From Planococcus citri (lineage: Eukaryota > Arthropoda > Insecta > Hemiptera > Pseudococcidae): DNA of 64,000 nucleotides. Positions within the stretch are counted from its first letter, which is position 1; the number at the start of each line of letters is the position of its first letter. The notes beneath the pieces are model-generated. The model worked only from the letters and a program-made list of their open reading frames with translations. It was not told where the DNA came from and made no database searches. Shown here in pieces: positions 36,961 through 49,927 of this stretch. Location: assembly GCF_950023065.1 (NCBI RefSeq), contig NC_088678.1, positions 12,142,580 to 12,206,579 on the forward strand, written 5' to 3'. The translations under genes were made by a program, and so were the position numbers.

Positions 36961-38087
36961 ATGAAAGAAGAGTACGGTGTTTCGTCGTGGGATGAACTTG
37001 GGCATTTAATGAAACTTGTCAGTTGTTCAGTGTTGATGTTAGATTTGGTAAGTGTCGTTTACCTATTTACCTACTAGTCAATTTAATACAACCTTGAACC
37101 TTAATTCTATCAGTATTTATAAACTCGAAAATAATTTTGAAATAATCCATGAAAATAACATCACCGAACTTTTGTGTTAGGTTTTGGGGTTTTTTGATTT
37201 AATGCTGGTGATATTTCTCTCGGTGGAGTATTTTTGTCCAATTGCTTCCGGTGAGTACAAATTTACTACTTACTCATTATGCAAACCTTCGCAATTCACC
37301 TGTTGATAAATGATTATTTTGAAACTTGAGACTAAATTGAGATAAAAAATTTCAGTCAGATTGCTATGGGAGATTTCAATGTTTTGCATTTTGCTGTATT
37401 GCGAAGAATCAGGCCGATATGGGATTAAAAAAGTAGGTCAGCTCTTATATATCATTTTAAACTTATATTCTGCTTCATTATGAATTACGCTACCTATATA
37501 GGTAATATTTTTTTTTGGTGCCAATTTTTACATTACATTGCTTGCAAATTTTTCAGAAAGAACGAGCTCACTTGATTCCATACATATTATTGCAGTTATT
37601 CGTTTTTATGAAAATTGCAATTGCTTTAATCTGTTGCATTTCGATTGATGATTGGGTCGCCAAAGATCTATTTGGTCCTTCCTGGGAAATTTTTTCTATG
37701 TTGCTGCATGAAAACGTGTATTCATTGATGGTAGCTTCATGCTGTGATGCCAAATATCCGTATAGGCAAGGTTACCTCATAGAATTAGGTAAGTAGTGTT
37801 ATTCATTTCTTCGTTTATCCTCTTTCATCCTCCTCTCTTCCTCTATTGCCCTCGCAGACTTAATCATCTATCATTTAGTATTTTGATTTAATCGTAAATC
37901 AAATTCTAAATCTGAAATCTAAGCTGTTGGGTACCTACCTACGTACATACTTAGACCTAATAATTATCTTGTGTTTGAATTTTCAGGTTTGCATATTTGT
38001 TTCTTTGGAACAATTTGTCGCTGTTTCAAAGCTGCAGAATCTAAAGAAGAGTTTCGTCGCAGAAGAATGGAGTTACTGAACCTTTAA
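36961..38087 (+). CDS. Tetraspan membrane protein, array member 4 (188 aa)
   Basis: Exons 36961-37047, 37181-37250, 37356-37432, 37557-37788 and 37987-38087, phases 0-1-0-1, 567 bases with stop. Helices: exon 1-2 (VLMLDLVLGFFDLMLVIFL), exon 3 (WEISMFCILLYC), exon 4 start (IPYILLQLFVFMKIAIALICC) and exon 5 (GLHICFFGTIC). It lacks the Cys pair of the N-terminus and instead has an acidic start. Exon 4 encodes a longer loop with Trp and Cys residues, probably lumenal. The C-terminus is highly charged (KEEFRRRRMELL), a pattern that could serve sorting. The most diverged of the seven together with member 5. Family call by gene structure and helix layout. Confidence 0.68.
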
Positions 38088-38804
38088 ACAAGAGGTGAAA
38101 AAAAAAGTTCCGTGGAATACGAGTATCGCGTACTTGATGCAACTACGTAGGACACGGAGGTTAGTAAAAGCTGCAAATTTGCTGCTGCATGATTTTTTCG
38201 AAGAAAAAAAATTTGTGTGCATATGAATTCGGTAGGTTCAGAGGTATGGCAATTTCAATTTTTTTTTGTCAATATCTACCCTCTGGGAGTCAAAAAATTT
38301 CGAAAAAATTCACGTTGCTGGACTCATGTCTCCTCCATATACCTATTTTGGGTGAATTCAACATTTTTTGTTCAAAACTCGTCGCAGTAAGGAGGTGGGG
38401 TGGGGAAAATTTATTGGTTTCAAAATTTCTTTCAAAAGTACCCAATTTCATCAGAATTCCAAAAATCAGAGAACAGGGACATCGCACCTATTTTATCTGA
38501 GAGTACCTAGGTAGTCTTTCAGAATTTGAACGTTTTTTTTTTTTTTTTTTTTTTTTAGAAATTTCAGCTCTGAAACAGAAATGCAAAAAGGCTCGAACCA
38601 AGAAGTGAGGGCAAAAGCTTTCAAAATTTCGTATTTCGTGAATTAAACAAATATTTTTTTCTGTGTTGAGGAGTTTATTTTTAGATTTAAACGTTTCTTT
38701 TTGATTTTGAATAATAGATTTTTAGAAAGCTTTATTTTGAAAAAGAAAAACCAACGAGCCAGAGTGAAGCGATCGATGACAAAAAATTTCAAAAACATAG
38801 GCAC

Positions 38805-40395
38805 ACTGTTTGAAACCAGTGGTAGTGACAGACCAGTGTTTAAATCCACAGTTTAAAACCAGTGTTTGTGACATAAGGTAAACCTGCCTATTAGTACACA
38901 CTTAACGTTTGAGACGCTATAGCTCGCAGAGTTGTGCATCAAAATTTACCAAATTTTGTACAAATGTACTTTGAAGTCTTTATGGGTACATAACTGAATA
39001 CTTACTTTTGAATTTCTCATTGCGGGTTTTTTGTAATTACGCAAATACGAGAGCCACTCAAATGCGTACTAATAGGAAGGTACCTTCCTATTAGTACGCA
39101 AACGTCCGCCTATAAGTAGGCAAAAGTAAATACACGTTGAAAATTGTGAAAAATCCAACAAAAAGCAATAAAAAAGTGTAATAGCATATTTAGAGGGAAT
39201 TACTGTGTTAAAAAACGAAATTAGCAATTCAAATATCCGTAAAAGCAAAGTTTTCAGATTTTCAAAAAATGCATTTTTTTGACATCATATTTTTTGTCCA
39301 TTTTTTTGAAATTAACGTCAGTATCATGATCAGACTTCATAATCTTGAACTTGGATGGACTAAATACAAATTTCAGCTAATTTTTTTCATTTTAATGCAA
39401 AATGATCAAAAAAAAAAAAATGAAAATTTACATGTAAAAATGATGCGTACTAATAGGACTTAGGGGGTGCATACTTATAAGTTTTTTGTTCTGACATAAA
39501 ATGATGTCTAGCCTCTATAATAAAATAATATTTTCGAAATGTCTTTTTTTTCATAAGAAACTACATAAAATTGCGGATCGATTGGTATAAGATACTTACC
39601 AAATAACTTTATTTTAATATGTTCAATATCATTTCCCATTTTGATGAAAAAAAAAATCCAAAACACAGTTTTTCATTCAAATTGTTCTCAGAGACAGAGT
39701 TTTCAATAAAACTGCGTGATTTTTTCAGAGAAACTAGGGTCATTAGTCAGCTACGCCATAGTGTGGTCAAATTTTCGATCAGTGTTACCAATCGCGAGAA
39801 AAACGCAATGCGTACTAATAGGCAGTGCGTACTAATAGGCAGATTTACTTTACAATGATTAAAAGCAGTGGTAGTGACAGACCAGTGTTTGTGACAGACA
39901 ATGTTTAAAACCAGTGGTAGTGACAGACACTGTTTAAAACCAGTGGTAGTGACAAACCAGTGTTTGTGGCAGACACTGCTCAAAACCAGTGTTTGTTCCA
40001 TACACTGTTTAAAACCAGTGGTACTGACAGACCAGTGTTTGTGACAGACACTGTTTAAAACCAGTGGTACTGACAGACCAGTGGTAGTGACAGACACTGT
40101 TTGAAACCAGTGGTAGTGACAGACACTGTTTAAATCCACAGTTTAAAACCAGTGTTTGTGACATACAATGACTAAAAGCAGTGATAGTGACAGACACTGT
40201 TTAAAACCAGTGATAGTGACAGACCCGTGTTTGTGACAGACACTGTTAAAAACCAGTGGTAGTGACAGACACTGTTTGAAAGCAGTGGTAGTGACACACA
40301 CTGTTTGAAACCAGTGATAGTGACAGACCCTGTTTAAAACCAGTGGTAGTGGCAGACACTGTTCAAGACCAGTGTTTGTGACAGATGCTGTTTAA
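38805..40395. repeat. Minisatellite of ~28-31 bp units, split by a transposon
   Basis: Units of the form ccagtggtagtgacagacac plus 'tgtttaaaa' are repeated about twenty times. The array runs 38805-38875, is interrupted by the element at 38876-39850, and resumes to about 40395. Units differ by point changes and by 'tgtttgtgac' variants. Open frames on the minus strand are by-products of the repeat. Confidence 0.85.
38876..39850. mobile_element. 975-bp non-autonomous element with TA target duplication
   Basis: Ends AGGTAAACCTGCCTATTAGT and the inverted ACTAATAGGCAGATTTACTT are flanked by TA (38874-38875 and 39851-39852). The intact target is seen in the same minisatellite near 40160 (gtttgtgacatacaatgact), proving insertion at a TA. 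The word cctattagtacgca and its complement recur at 39063-39100 (as a perfect palindrome of 38 bases), 39443 and twice near the right end. There is no transposase. Tc1/mariner-type mobilisation is inferred from the TA duplication. Confidence 0.82.
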
Positions 40396-41011
40396 GGTCA
40401 TTATTTATCAACCCGCCTGTTGGTTGCACTCTCAAAGTTATTTTCCGCCTGTCTGGCCTCTCAAGGTTGTCTGCCTTTCTCTCGGGCCTCATGAAGAATA
40501 TTGACCCGTCTCCCAGGCCTCTCAAGGTGGACTGTCCACCAGTCTAGTCTATCATAATATCAAAGTTGTCTGTCTGTGTCTGGCCTCCCAATGTCGTGTA
40601 CCTGTTTGTCCAGCATCTTAAGGTCATCGACCTATTGGTCTAGCTTCACATAGCCGTCTGCCTGCCTGTCTGTCCTCCTGTCTGCTGTCTTGCCTATTGA
40701 GGTCATTGATCTTTTAATATAATCTCTCGAGCTAGGTCGTCTGCCTGCCTGTCCAGGCTCTTGAGGCCATTGATCCATCTGTCTGTCTGTATTTTTAAGG
40801 TCAGTGACCTACTGGCGTAGCCTCTCATGTTTACATGTGTGCTGGTTTAACTTTTTGAGGTCATTGACCCTTCTTGCTGGCCTTTTAAGGTCGTTTGCCT
40901 CCTTATTGGGATTAATAAGGCCATTGACTGTGTATCTGGTCTTTCAAGGTCATCTGCCTACCTGTCTGAGCTCTTAAAGTCATTGATCATTTTGTCTGTC
41001 TGCCTGTCTTT
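40396..41011. repeat. Degenerate tandem repeat, 'gtctgcctgtc...aaggtcattgacc' type
   Basis: Units with words such as tctgcctgtctg and aaggtcattgac recur every 60-70 bases. The array continues after the fold-back element, at 42359-42500. No gene. Confidence 0.65.
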
Positions 41012-41015
41012 TTAA

Positions 41016-42354
41016 CCCTTTGGAGGTTCTCTAGGTTTTCGGGTTAGAAAATTGAAGTGCCTTAATGAGTGTGATAGGGTACCTCGCCCAATTGGCCAAA
41101 CCACAAAAAAGTCGAGCTTTTGATGAAAAGTTTTATAGGAAAATGAAAGTTTCCAAAAAACACAAATGTGACATTTCCTAAAAAAAAATTGAATGTATGC
41201 AGAATTTTTTTTGAAAAAATGAACCAAAAACATGTGTCAAAAACATTGAACAAAAGCACTCTTTCAAAAAATGAAATAAAAATTGAATTGGAAAAAAATA
41301 AAAAAACAAGGTTGAAAAAAAGTCATCTGGCAGTTCACAAATTCAGCGAGAATCAAATCTTGTTGGCAAAAATGCCTTTGTTTAAAGCATGAAGAGAAGA
41401 AAAATCTATGTCGCTAAGAGAGGATTTTTTATCAAGTCATAAAATCTTTTAGGAAATCGAGCCGAAATATGGGACAAAATTTAGCGAAATTGCGAGCTTT
41501 CTGGCAGGAGGTAACTAATTATAAAACATTTTCGCCTTTATTCACGAGATGTAGCATAGAATTTTCTTTCATTTTGGGAAAAAATGAGTATTTTATCACT
41601 TATTGGAGTATAGGAATATGAAGATGAAGATGAAGAGAAATAGTAAAAATAGTAAATAAAAATCCAAATTCATCTACGAGTTCAGTCTTTCATTTCGTTT
41701 ACGCTGTGGATTTGTGTTTTTGTTCACTATTTCTCTTCATCTTCATCTTAATATTCCTATACTCCAATAAGTGATAAAATACTCATTTTTTCCCAAAATG
41801 AAAGAAAATTCTATGCTACATCTCGTGAATAAAGGCGAAAATGTTTTATAATTAGTTACCTCCTGCCAGAAAGCTCGCAATTTCGCTAAATTTTGTCCCA
41901 TATTTCGGCTCGATTTCCTAAAAGATTTTATGACTTGATAAAAAATCCTCTCTTAGCGACATAGATTTTTCTTCTCTTCATGCTTTAAACAAAGGCATTT
42001 TTGCCAACAAGATTTGATTCTCGCTGAATTTGTGAACTGCCAGATGACTTTTTTTCAACCTTGTTTTTTTATTTTTTTCCAATTCAATTTTTATTTCATT
42101 TTTTGAAAGAGTGCTTTTGTTCAATGTTTTTGACACATGTTTTTGGTTCATTTTTTCAAAAAAAATTCTGCATACATTCAATTTTTTTTTAGGAAATGTC
42201 ACATTTGTGTTTTTTGGAAACTTTCATTTTCCTATAAAACTTTTCATCAAAAGCTCGACTTTTTTGTGGTTTGGCCAATTGGGCGAGGTACCCTATCACA
42301 CTCATTAAGGCACTTCAATTTTCTAACCCGAAAACCTAGAGAACCTCCAAAGGG
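41016..42354. mobile_element. Fold-back element with TTAA target duplication (piggyBac-like)
   Basis: The arms (41016-~41645 and ~41725-42354) are inverted copies with a loop of about 80 bases; matching positions add up to 83370. Ends read CCCTTTGGAGGTTCTCTAGG and both sides are flanked by TTAA (41012-41015, 42355-42358). TTAA duplication with CCC-starting ends is the hallmark of piggyBac. The empty site is preserved in the surrounding repeat at about 40793 (tttttaaggtcagtgacc). Short open frames in both arms are mirror images and lack transposase motifs, so the element is non-autonomous. Confidence 0.82.
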
Positions 42355-42500
42355 TTAAGGTCAGTGGCCCACTTGCGTAGCCTCTCATGTTTGCATGTTT
42401 GATGGTTTGACTTTTTAAGGCCATTGACTCTTCTGACAGGGTTTTCAAGGTCGTTTGCCTCCTTATCTGGGTTCATAAGGTCATTGACCCGCGTGTTTAA

Positions 42501-44949
42501 AGCATTTTTTTCTCATTTCAGGCGTTTTTACAATATTTTTCGCAATTGTTGCAATTTTTCATCAACCTTTATTCATTTGCAGCTGTTTTCTTGGATATCT
42601 AACAATTTTTCAAGCAAACTCCAAGTTTTGCTCAATTTTATGGAAATTCTGTTGACTTCGATCCAAATTTTGCAGTAATTGTGATACTGAGCAATAATCG
42701 CAATTCAATTGGTTTTTTGTAATTTAGGGCAATTTTTGTTATTTTTGCTTTATTATGCTCAAGTTCTGCAATCGTATTTCATCTACCTACGTTTAACCAT
42801 TTTTTAATTGTATTAATCAACTTTTCGACTAATATTCGAGAAATTTTCACTCAATTTTGTTGATAAATAAGTCACTCAAAATTTCTCAGGAGTCTGCAGA
42901 GTTGAAAATTCTCAAGTAGGTAACACTTTATTTTGGTACTTTCTAAATTTTCAAATCTTTACCTAAAATCTAAGAATAGACTTGATCATTTAAAAGTTTG
43001 GTTATAGAGGTTTCGAAGACAAGTTTTCTCGATCTAAACCCCTTTTTCATTTTTTTTGGTGGTTTTGGTCTCCATTTCCCATTTTTTTTACTCAGTCCTC
43101 AGTCTGAACTTAAATTTATTCACCTTGCTTGCCGTTGAGTAAATAGCAAAAAAGTCGGCAAATAAGTCGCTTTATCAAGAACTAAAAACTTACAAAATTT
43201 ATCGACTTTATCGAGTCTTGGAAAAGTTGACAAATTTTTTCAAGATTTGATAATGAGGGGGAAGAGGTTTGAACCTTCTCTCCCTCCCTCCCACCACCAC
43301 CCCCTCCATAACTTCGTTTTGCATTCTGAATTTAATTTCTTGAAATTACTTGGGCGAATTCTTGAAATTCAAACGTGACCCAATTCAGATAACATTTTGA
43401 AAAACTGATACCTACGTTTTTAGAAGGTAAAATTGGTCATTTTTGGGGGAAAAAAGAGAAGAAATGTTCAACATTGTGTGCTCAGAAATTGCTCAAAACT
43501 AAATTAACCATTGTGAATAATAACTTAATTCACTACAAATCCTCCGGATTTGAGAATTACCCGCAGTTTTATGTCATTCTGGAGGCTCCAGCGAGTTTTC
43601 ATTTTTCCTGGAACTTTTAAATTGCTCTGGAAAATTTTAAAAGAATTTTTGAATCTATAACTTTGGTTGATGGTACTGATGGGGCACCCTTTCGACCGTT
43701 CTGGGAGGTTCATATCGTGAAATTGAGGATTTGTCAGTTCAAAGTTGATTTTTTTACCAAATCGTAAATCCCTAAATTCCAGATTTAAAAAAGGGAAAAA
43801 GTCAAACTTTTTAAAATGGCACATCATAAGTATATTTTTTTTTTTTCAAATGAAATCCACCAGAAACTGAAACGAAAAAACTGGAAAAAACATTTTCAAA
43901 AGCACAGACTTAATTACTTGAGTTAATAGATCATCATCGACATTTTCTGACTAATTTGAGGTCGCTGAGCTCAAAAATGACGTTCATTTTGGTATCGGAC
44001 TCGTATTTTGGGAAATAGTCACAATTTCTTACTGAAGCAGGGACTCAAGAAACAAACGGACACCATATTCGGACTCTGCGACTTCGAATTAGTCGAAAAC
44101 GACCTTTTACTCAATTTTTTTGCAGATCAAAAAAATCCAAAAAATGCAAAGGGGCTAATTCGTGCTTACGTACTTACATTTTTTTGGGCAGAAAAACTTT
44201 TGGTCGCGAATCGCGTTGAAATTTTGGTCAGGGGGGTTTTTTGGGGCGGGGAATTCATTTCCAATGTCGAATTCTCACCAGAGCACACCCTTCTCTCAGA
44301 AATAGCTCATTTTTCTGCTTCAAAATATTAAGCTAGAAAAAAGATGTCAAATTTTGCATTTTTATAAGAAATAATTTGAAATTATTAGGTAGTGAATTGT
44401 TGGGTGGGTATACTTATGATGAATACGAAACCTATACCTTTCATTTCTAATTGTTCTATCACCCAGTTGAACTTCATCATTACGTCACTAGCCAAATGAT
44501 AAAAATAAAAACGGCTTACCTATTGACATAATCGGGTAGGTAAAGGTATAGGTAATACCAATAACTAATAAGCATTGGCAGACGCGATTGTGTTTATAAA
44601 CAGAAACTGAAAATATTTCGTTTACAATGAATGGGTACCTCAATTATTGTGTCGAGCATATTATTTCATTTCGTATGTTGTCTAGGTAAATAGATAGATA
44701 GTACATAGATACTCATGTGTTGTAAAAGCAAGCACCTGATTTTGCTGATAATAAGAATTTTTACCCGAGTAGGTAATTTCCAAGTCTAAATTATTCGGTT
44801 ATATTGTCGAATATATGCAAAAATGTGAATTACGAGTAGCTCACATTGTAGATAACCAGGTTCATGTATTTCTACTGCAGAACAATTTTAGATTTGGAAT
44901 TCGTATAAGTTGAGCGAAATAATTTTATCATTTTAAAATTGAAAATAAA
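42501..44949. other. Intergenic, no gene seen
   Basis: Low-complexity AT-rich DNA with C runs (around 43285). No family-like reading frame and no clear repeat ends. Confidence 0.45.
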
Positions 44950-46151
44950 ATGTTGGGAATTGGTGTTTCGTTATGTGAATGTCCCTTAAAATGTGCTTCG
45001 TTTCTTATCTTGATTTTAGTGCTCGTGAGTGTTGTGTTTGTTCACTTACGATTAGTTACCTACCTATAATATGTATAATTCTGTGTCTTTTTTTTTTTTT
45101 TTTTTTTTTTTAGCTATTCGAATACTGTGATTTTGTATTACTTAGCTATCATATCGTTTTCATTTGTTCGTCTGGTGATGAAGCTGTTTCTATCCTTGAT
45201 ATCAGTTGTGAGTGTTTAACATCTATACCTTTGATATATTTTGAATTAATTTACTTATTAAATCCATGCATCACAAATTTAAGTTGTACGTATAGAAATT
45301 AGTTTTTTTTCTCTTTTCACCTTTTTTTTCTTCTTCAGATTTTTCATCTTTATGGCTTCTACGATTTGCTCCATTTTTCTTTCTGTTATTTTACGTGATT
45401 GTAGACGCATATGCAAATGAAAAAGTAAGTAGGTACCTTACAAGTTACAAGTAGCTTACTTGCCTATAAATAAATTATTGTTGTGTTTATGAATAGGTAC
45501 CTAGTATACAATTTTTGATCAATTTAATTATGTACGAGTATATCTAAGTATAATTACAATGAATTTTTCAGGAAGATCGAAATTACCTGAAACTCTTCCT
45601 GCTGTTTCAATCTATTTGTTTGATAAAAACACTGATCATTAGTGCAGTATGCCTTCAGTTATATGACAGTAACCTGAGCCTAAATACGGATACTTTTGCA
45701 GAAAAAGGAAATCGGTGGCTGCTTTTTATAAATTCGTATTCGTTGTTGTTCTTTTATTTTGTGCAGACTAGTCGACCTTTTTTAATGGGTTATCTTATTC
45801 AGCTAGGTAAGTTGATTCGATTATTTGATTCGTCTTCTTTGAGTATCACCTTTTATTTATTTTTTTCGTTGAGAATTTCTATTCATTAACTCGATGATAG
45901 GATTTTTGGTTTTGGTTTCATAGATCTCAAGCTATTTAAATTTTGTACCAAATAAAAATTTTTCAAATGTATTTTAATTTACATTATCAGCCTAATGATG
46001 AGATTTGTTTAAATTTTCAGGTTTCAATGGATATGTTTTAGCATTAATTTGCTTCCAGTACAGAAAATTTCGATCAGAACATCATCGTCGTAATCGTAAG
46101 GATGTACCTATTGCAATCGCAATCATTGGAATCGATCTCGTGAAATTTTAA
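44950..46151 (+). CDS. Tetraspan membrane protein, array member 5 (206 aa)
   Basis: Exons 44950-45024, 45114-45207, 45339-45424, 45572-45806 and 46021-46151, phases 0-1-0-1, 621 bases with stop. The donor of exon 2 was set at 45208 (GTGAGT); an alternative GTGATG at 45175 keeps the same phase and would remove 11 residues. The N-terminus has spaced cysteines (SLCECPLKC). Helices: exon 1 (ASFLILILVLLF), exon 3 (FAPFFFLLFYVIV), exon 4 start (LKLFLLFQSICLIKTLIISAV), and a further one before exon 5 (LLFINSYSLLFFYF). The tail has a basic cluster (HHRRNRK). Longest of the seven, mainly through exon 2 and the loop in exon 4. Confidence 0.68.
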
Positions 46152-47734
46152 AATGTGTTTTTCTCTTTGTAATTGATCGTGTGGCGTTATATGTCGACGA
46201 ATGTGTCGATAAATAGGTGGGCAATTTTCAACGAACCTAAATATTTATTTCATTTTGTTTCATTGGTGTAAAATATATCTCTTGAATTGTTGGTAAACTG
46301 AGTGGAATTATTTTTTCCATAGAATAAAAGTATTGTAGGTAAGAATTGAATAGCGAATCAAGATATCTATTTAAAGATGAACAGAGTTAAAATTTATGTA
46401 CAAGAAAACACTGTATTAAAAATTTGAAAAATTACGCATTATCGAAATTAAATTTTTCTCAAGATTGTTTGATGTGTGTGACGCTTTTATCAATAATTCT
46501 GCATTTCTGCATTAATAGTTTTTAGAGCTAGAAATTTTAAAAAAAATTCCAAAGTGATACTGATACCTATAGTTAGTTTTTTATTTATTTATTTTTTTTT
46601 CAAGTTAAGTACTGTTTTTGGACTTTCCAGTACCTATTGGAAAAATTGGTATAAAAAGACCAAAATGAAATTCAACGTCCATGAACTCGAATTTACTATT
46701 TTCGTGAATTAAAAAAAAAATACTTTCTGTTGGTATTGAAAAATAATAATTCGAAAATTCTCTTGAAGGCTTTAGAATGGACCAAAAGAATCACCAGTCG
46801 TTTTGAATGTTGAAAGTGTGGTATGATTTGAACTAACAGAAGATTCTGGATTTGAAAAATCTGTGCCTAAACCTACCGAAAAGGTTAAAAACACAGAAGA
46901 TAAATCCAAATTTCGATTTTAGGGGTCAAAAAACAGGCTGAATATAAAATTTAAGCTTTCATCAATGACACTGTAGCGATCAAAAAATTGTTTTAAAAAA
47001 AATTAAAAACAATTACGAGAAAAGATTTTACATTTAGAACCAGTAAAGGTCAAATAATGGAAATTTGTGCCTAAATTGATCTTAAAATTAACAAAAAATG
47101 ATGCCTATAAGCGAGTTTTCAGATGCCAAATTCCATTTTGACCTTTTTTTTTGGCCACTTTACCATTACCTAAATAAAAATTTAAAAATCCACTAGGTGC
47201 ACCACAATTGCTCAAAATCACCATTAATCGATTTGTAAGGTCAAAAAAAGAATTTGGGTTCAGTCTTTTTATTTTTTTTCGTGCAAAAAAAAAACAAATT
47301 TGAAATTTTGAAGGTTTAAAAATTTTTTAATGAATTTCGATATGCCTGAAATTCAGCCTATTGATGTATTTTTGGATGTTCGTTTGATTAATGCTGATCA
47401 ATGATCACTTCAACCCCCCTCCCCCTCTTATTAAATCAATTTGAACGAAACCAATCTAGAAATAAATAAAATGCCCCAAAACACCTCTTCAATCCTAATT
47501 TCAGATGCTGAAATTCATTTTTGAATTTTTCAAAATTTTTTGAAATTTAAAAAATTTAAGAAAGCTGGTTTAAGACCCATTTTTGAACTTTTTCATGAAA
47601 TAATTTTTTTTTTGAACAATGTGTAGCAATTTGAATAGGTATTACTTTCTCACTAATGTTGAGCCATTCTGGAACCTCCAGCGATTTTTCGAATTTCTCT
47701 ATACGAATTTCAAATCCCTCTGAATAAAGGGCGA
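46152..47734. other. Intergenic, no gene seen
   Basis: AT-rich sequence rich in 'aaaattt' words after tetraspan member 5. No supported feature. Confidence 0.45.
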
Positions 47735-48610
47735 AAAATGAACTTAATAGTCCAGTCATTTTAGCAAAATTTTTAGTCGAACGACGAAAAAATTGGGGGC
47801 AAGCTGAATTTCACATTTGTTCAGATTGGTCTCTAAAACAACCCATCAAAAGTTGCACCCCTCAAATTGCCGGCTACCCCCGCAAGAGGTCATTAACCTT
47901 TGCCGATACAGGTTTTCCGGCTGTATCGCCAAAATGAAGGGTTCGAGAGGAAAAATGTTCGAACAAAAATTGTTCTACGCTAAATTTCCTACCAGCATGA
48001 CCAGTCCAGCTTTTCCCAAAATGGAGATTTCACCCTTACTGAGGGGGGGGGTAAAATTGTCAATTTTATGAAAATTGTTTTAAAAAATGAAAATCGGCAA
48101 TTTAAAACGTGAACTCGATTCACGGTAGACTCAAAAATATTTTGACCAAAGTTGCACACTGCAACTTGTCTGCTACCCCCGCAAAAGGTCATTAACCTTT
48201 GTCAATCTACGTTTTTCGGCTATATCGCCGAAATGAAGGGTCGGAGGGAAAAAAGTGATTGAACTAAAATTATTCTACGTCAAATTTCCTATAAGGATGG
48301 CCAGTTCAGTTGGAATATATTTTTCGATTTTTGGTGAATTTTTGAAAATCAAATTTAAGCCAAAAATGAGAAAAAAATCAAAATTTTACCAAATTGAGCT
48401 ATAAAGCTGAAATTTGGGACATGCTTTACTTTCGACCTGCCAAATCGATTGGAAACAATTTCAAACCGTTTTGAGCAGTTCTGGAGCCTCCAGAACATTT
48501 TTGAAACTTGAAATTTCCACAAAATTTCATCAAATGAAGTTAGAATGCGGAAATTCACGCTGCAATCTAATTTAAAAACGCTATTAAGTCAACTGCTGGT
48601 GGGTTTGAGT
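47735..48610 (-). repeat. Dispersed repeat, copy 2 (inverted relative to 3225-4110)
   Basis: Reverse-complement match to 3225-4110 over its whole length with scattered differences, including both 'ctacccccgc' blocks. The extension to about 48730 resembles the 'ggagcctccag' units of the fold-back at 53812-55051, showing that the two families share modules. Confidence 0.75.
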
Positions 48611-49920
48611 CATTTTGTGGCCACCAGCGACTTTTTGAAAATTCTTGGAGCCTCCAGTAGATTTTTGAAACTTGAAATTTCCACAAAATTTCATTAAAAG
48701 CAGTTAGAAAGCTAAAATTTATTCTGTAAACTAATTTCAATCGATTCCCTCTTTTTTTCGGAATTTTTATGAATTAGGTACTCAAAAATTCACTTTTAAA
48801 CTCACACTCCTGGAATTTTGCGTCAACCAGTTAAAACAGTTCAGATTAAATTCATTTTTGATTTTTCTAGAACAATTTGAAATTTCTGAAGAAAATTGCA
48901 AAAAAATCACTGGATGCTCCCGAATGGCCCAAAACTAATATGGAAGTTGAATTTGAAAAAATTATTCATAATTGGTTCACTTTGCCTGGAGAAATTTTCC
49001 TGAAAAAATTCAAAAAAATCCAAAAATTAATTTTAGTATCTGAAATTTGGGTTATTGAGGTTTTAAGGCATGTTTTTTTGATCTAACTTCGTTTCGTTCA
49101 AATAGGAGAGAGTGATTTCAAAAAGTTCTCTCGTAGTGACATATTTTGGCTTTTTTTTCTCAATAATCGTCGACTATTGATGTAAATTTCCAATCACATT
49201 TTTGTCAAGTTATTCCAATAGTCCAGTTTACAAATTTTCACCTAGTTTCTCAACAGTTGAGAAAATTTTAAAGCATGGCTTTATTTTTTGAGAAAACTTT
49301 GCTAATTTAATGATGACAAATTAATTTGGCAAACAATATTATTCGTGTGAAAGTGGCTATTTTTTTATCTCATCAAAAAAAATGCATTATTCCAATTATT
49401 TTTAGGCACCCTGTAGACTCATATTTTGAACTTAATTGCTTATGTAATACAGTAAACGTCTCGATGTTCATATTTTTCCATCTTCATCGTAGTATCAGAA
49501 TACGTAAGTTATTGACCTATAGATAAGGATTTTCAAGATTCGAAATACCTATTCGATTAGGTAAGTAATTTACGAGTATCTTCATGTTGGAAAAATAACG
49601 ACTAAGTCTCGATTCACCGCATGGATTCTATTACCTTTACAATGCACGTCTGTCTCTGTACGTTAGGTTTTGCTCCATCATTCGTATAATTTTTCAAGTT
49701 CAAATCGCACGATGAAACTTGCTGCTTTTTAGATGCATCATGCACGTGTCTAAACTTCGAAATCTGCGCTAAAATTGAATAAAAATTCAATTCAATCTGC
49801 TCATATAAATTAGTGTAATATTCAAACGATCTAATTACCCAGGTCTCGGGTTAATCTCGCTCATTGCTTCGTAATTATTTTTATCATTTTTCGCTATCGT
49901 ACGTGTATCAAAATCAGTCG
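48611..49920. other. Intergenic, no gene seen
   Basis: AT-rich; a half copy of the MITE end seen at 2575-2758 lies near 49405. No supported gene. Confidence 0.4.
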
Positions 49921-49927
49921 TTTATTT

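Noticed and set aside
39851..40395. Regularly spaced repeats that could look like a CRISPR array
   Set aside because: Units follow each other without unique spacers, vary by point changes, and lie in insect DNA; it is a minisatellite.
41168..42358. Several open frames of 65-74 aa in both directions
   Set aside because: They are mirror images produced by the fold-back arms and contain only Lys/Phe-rich low-complexity sequence.
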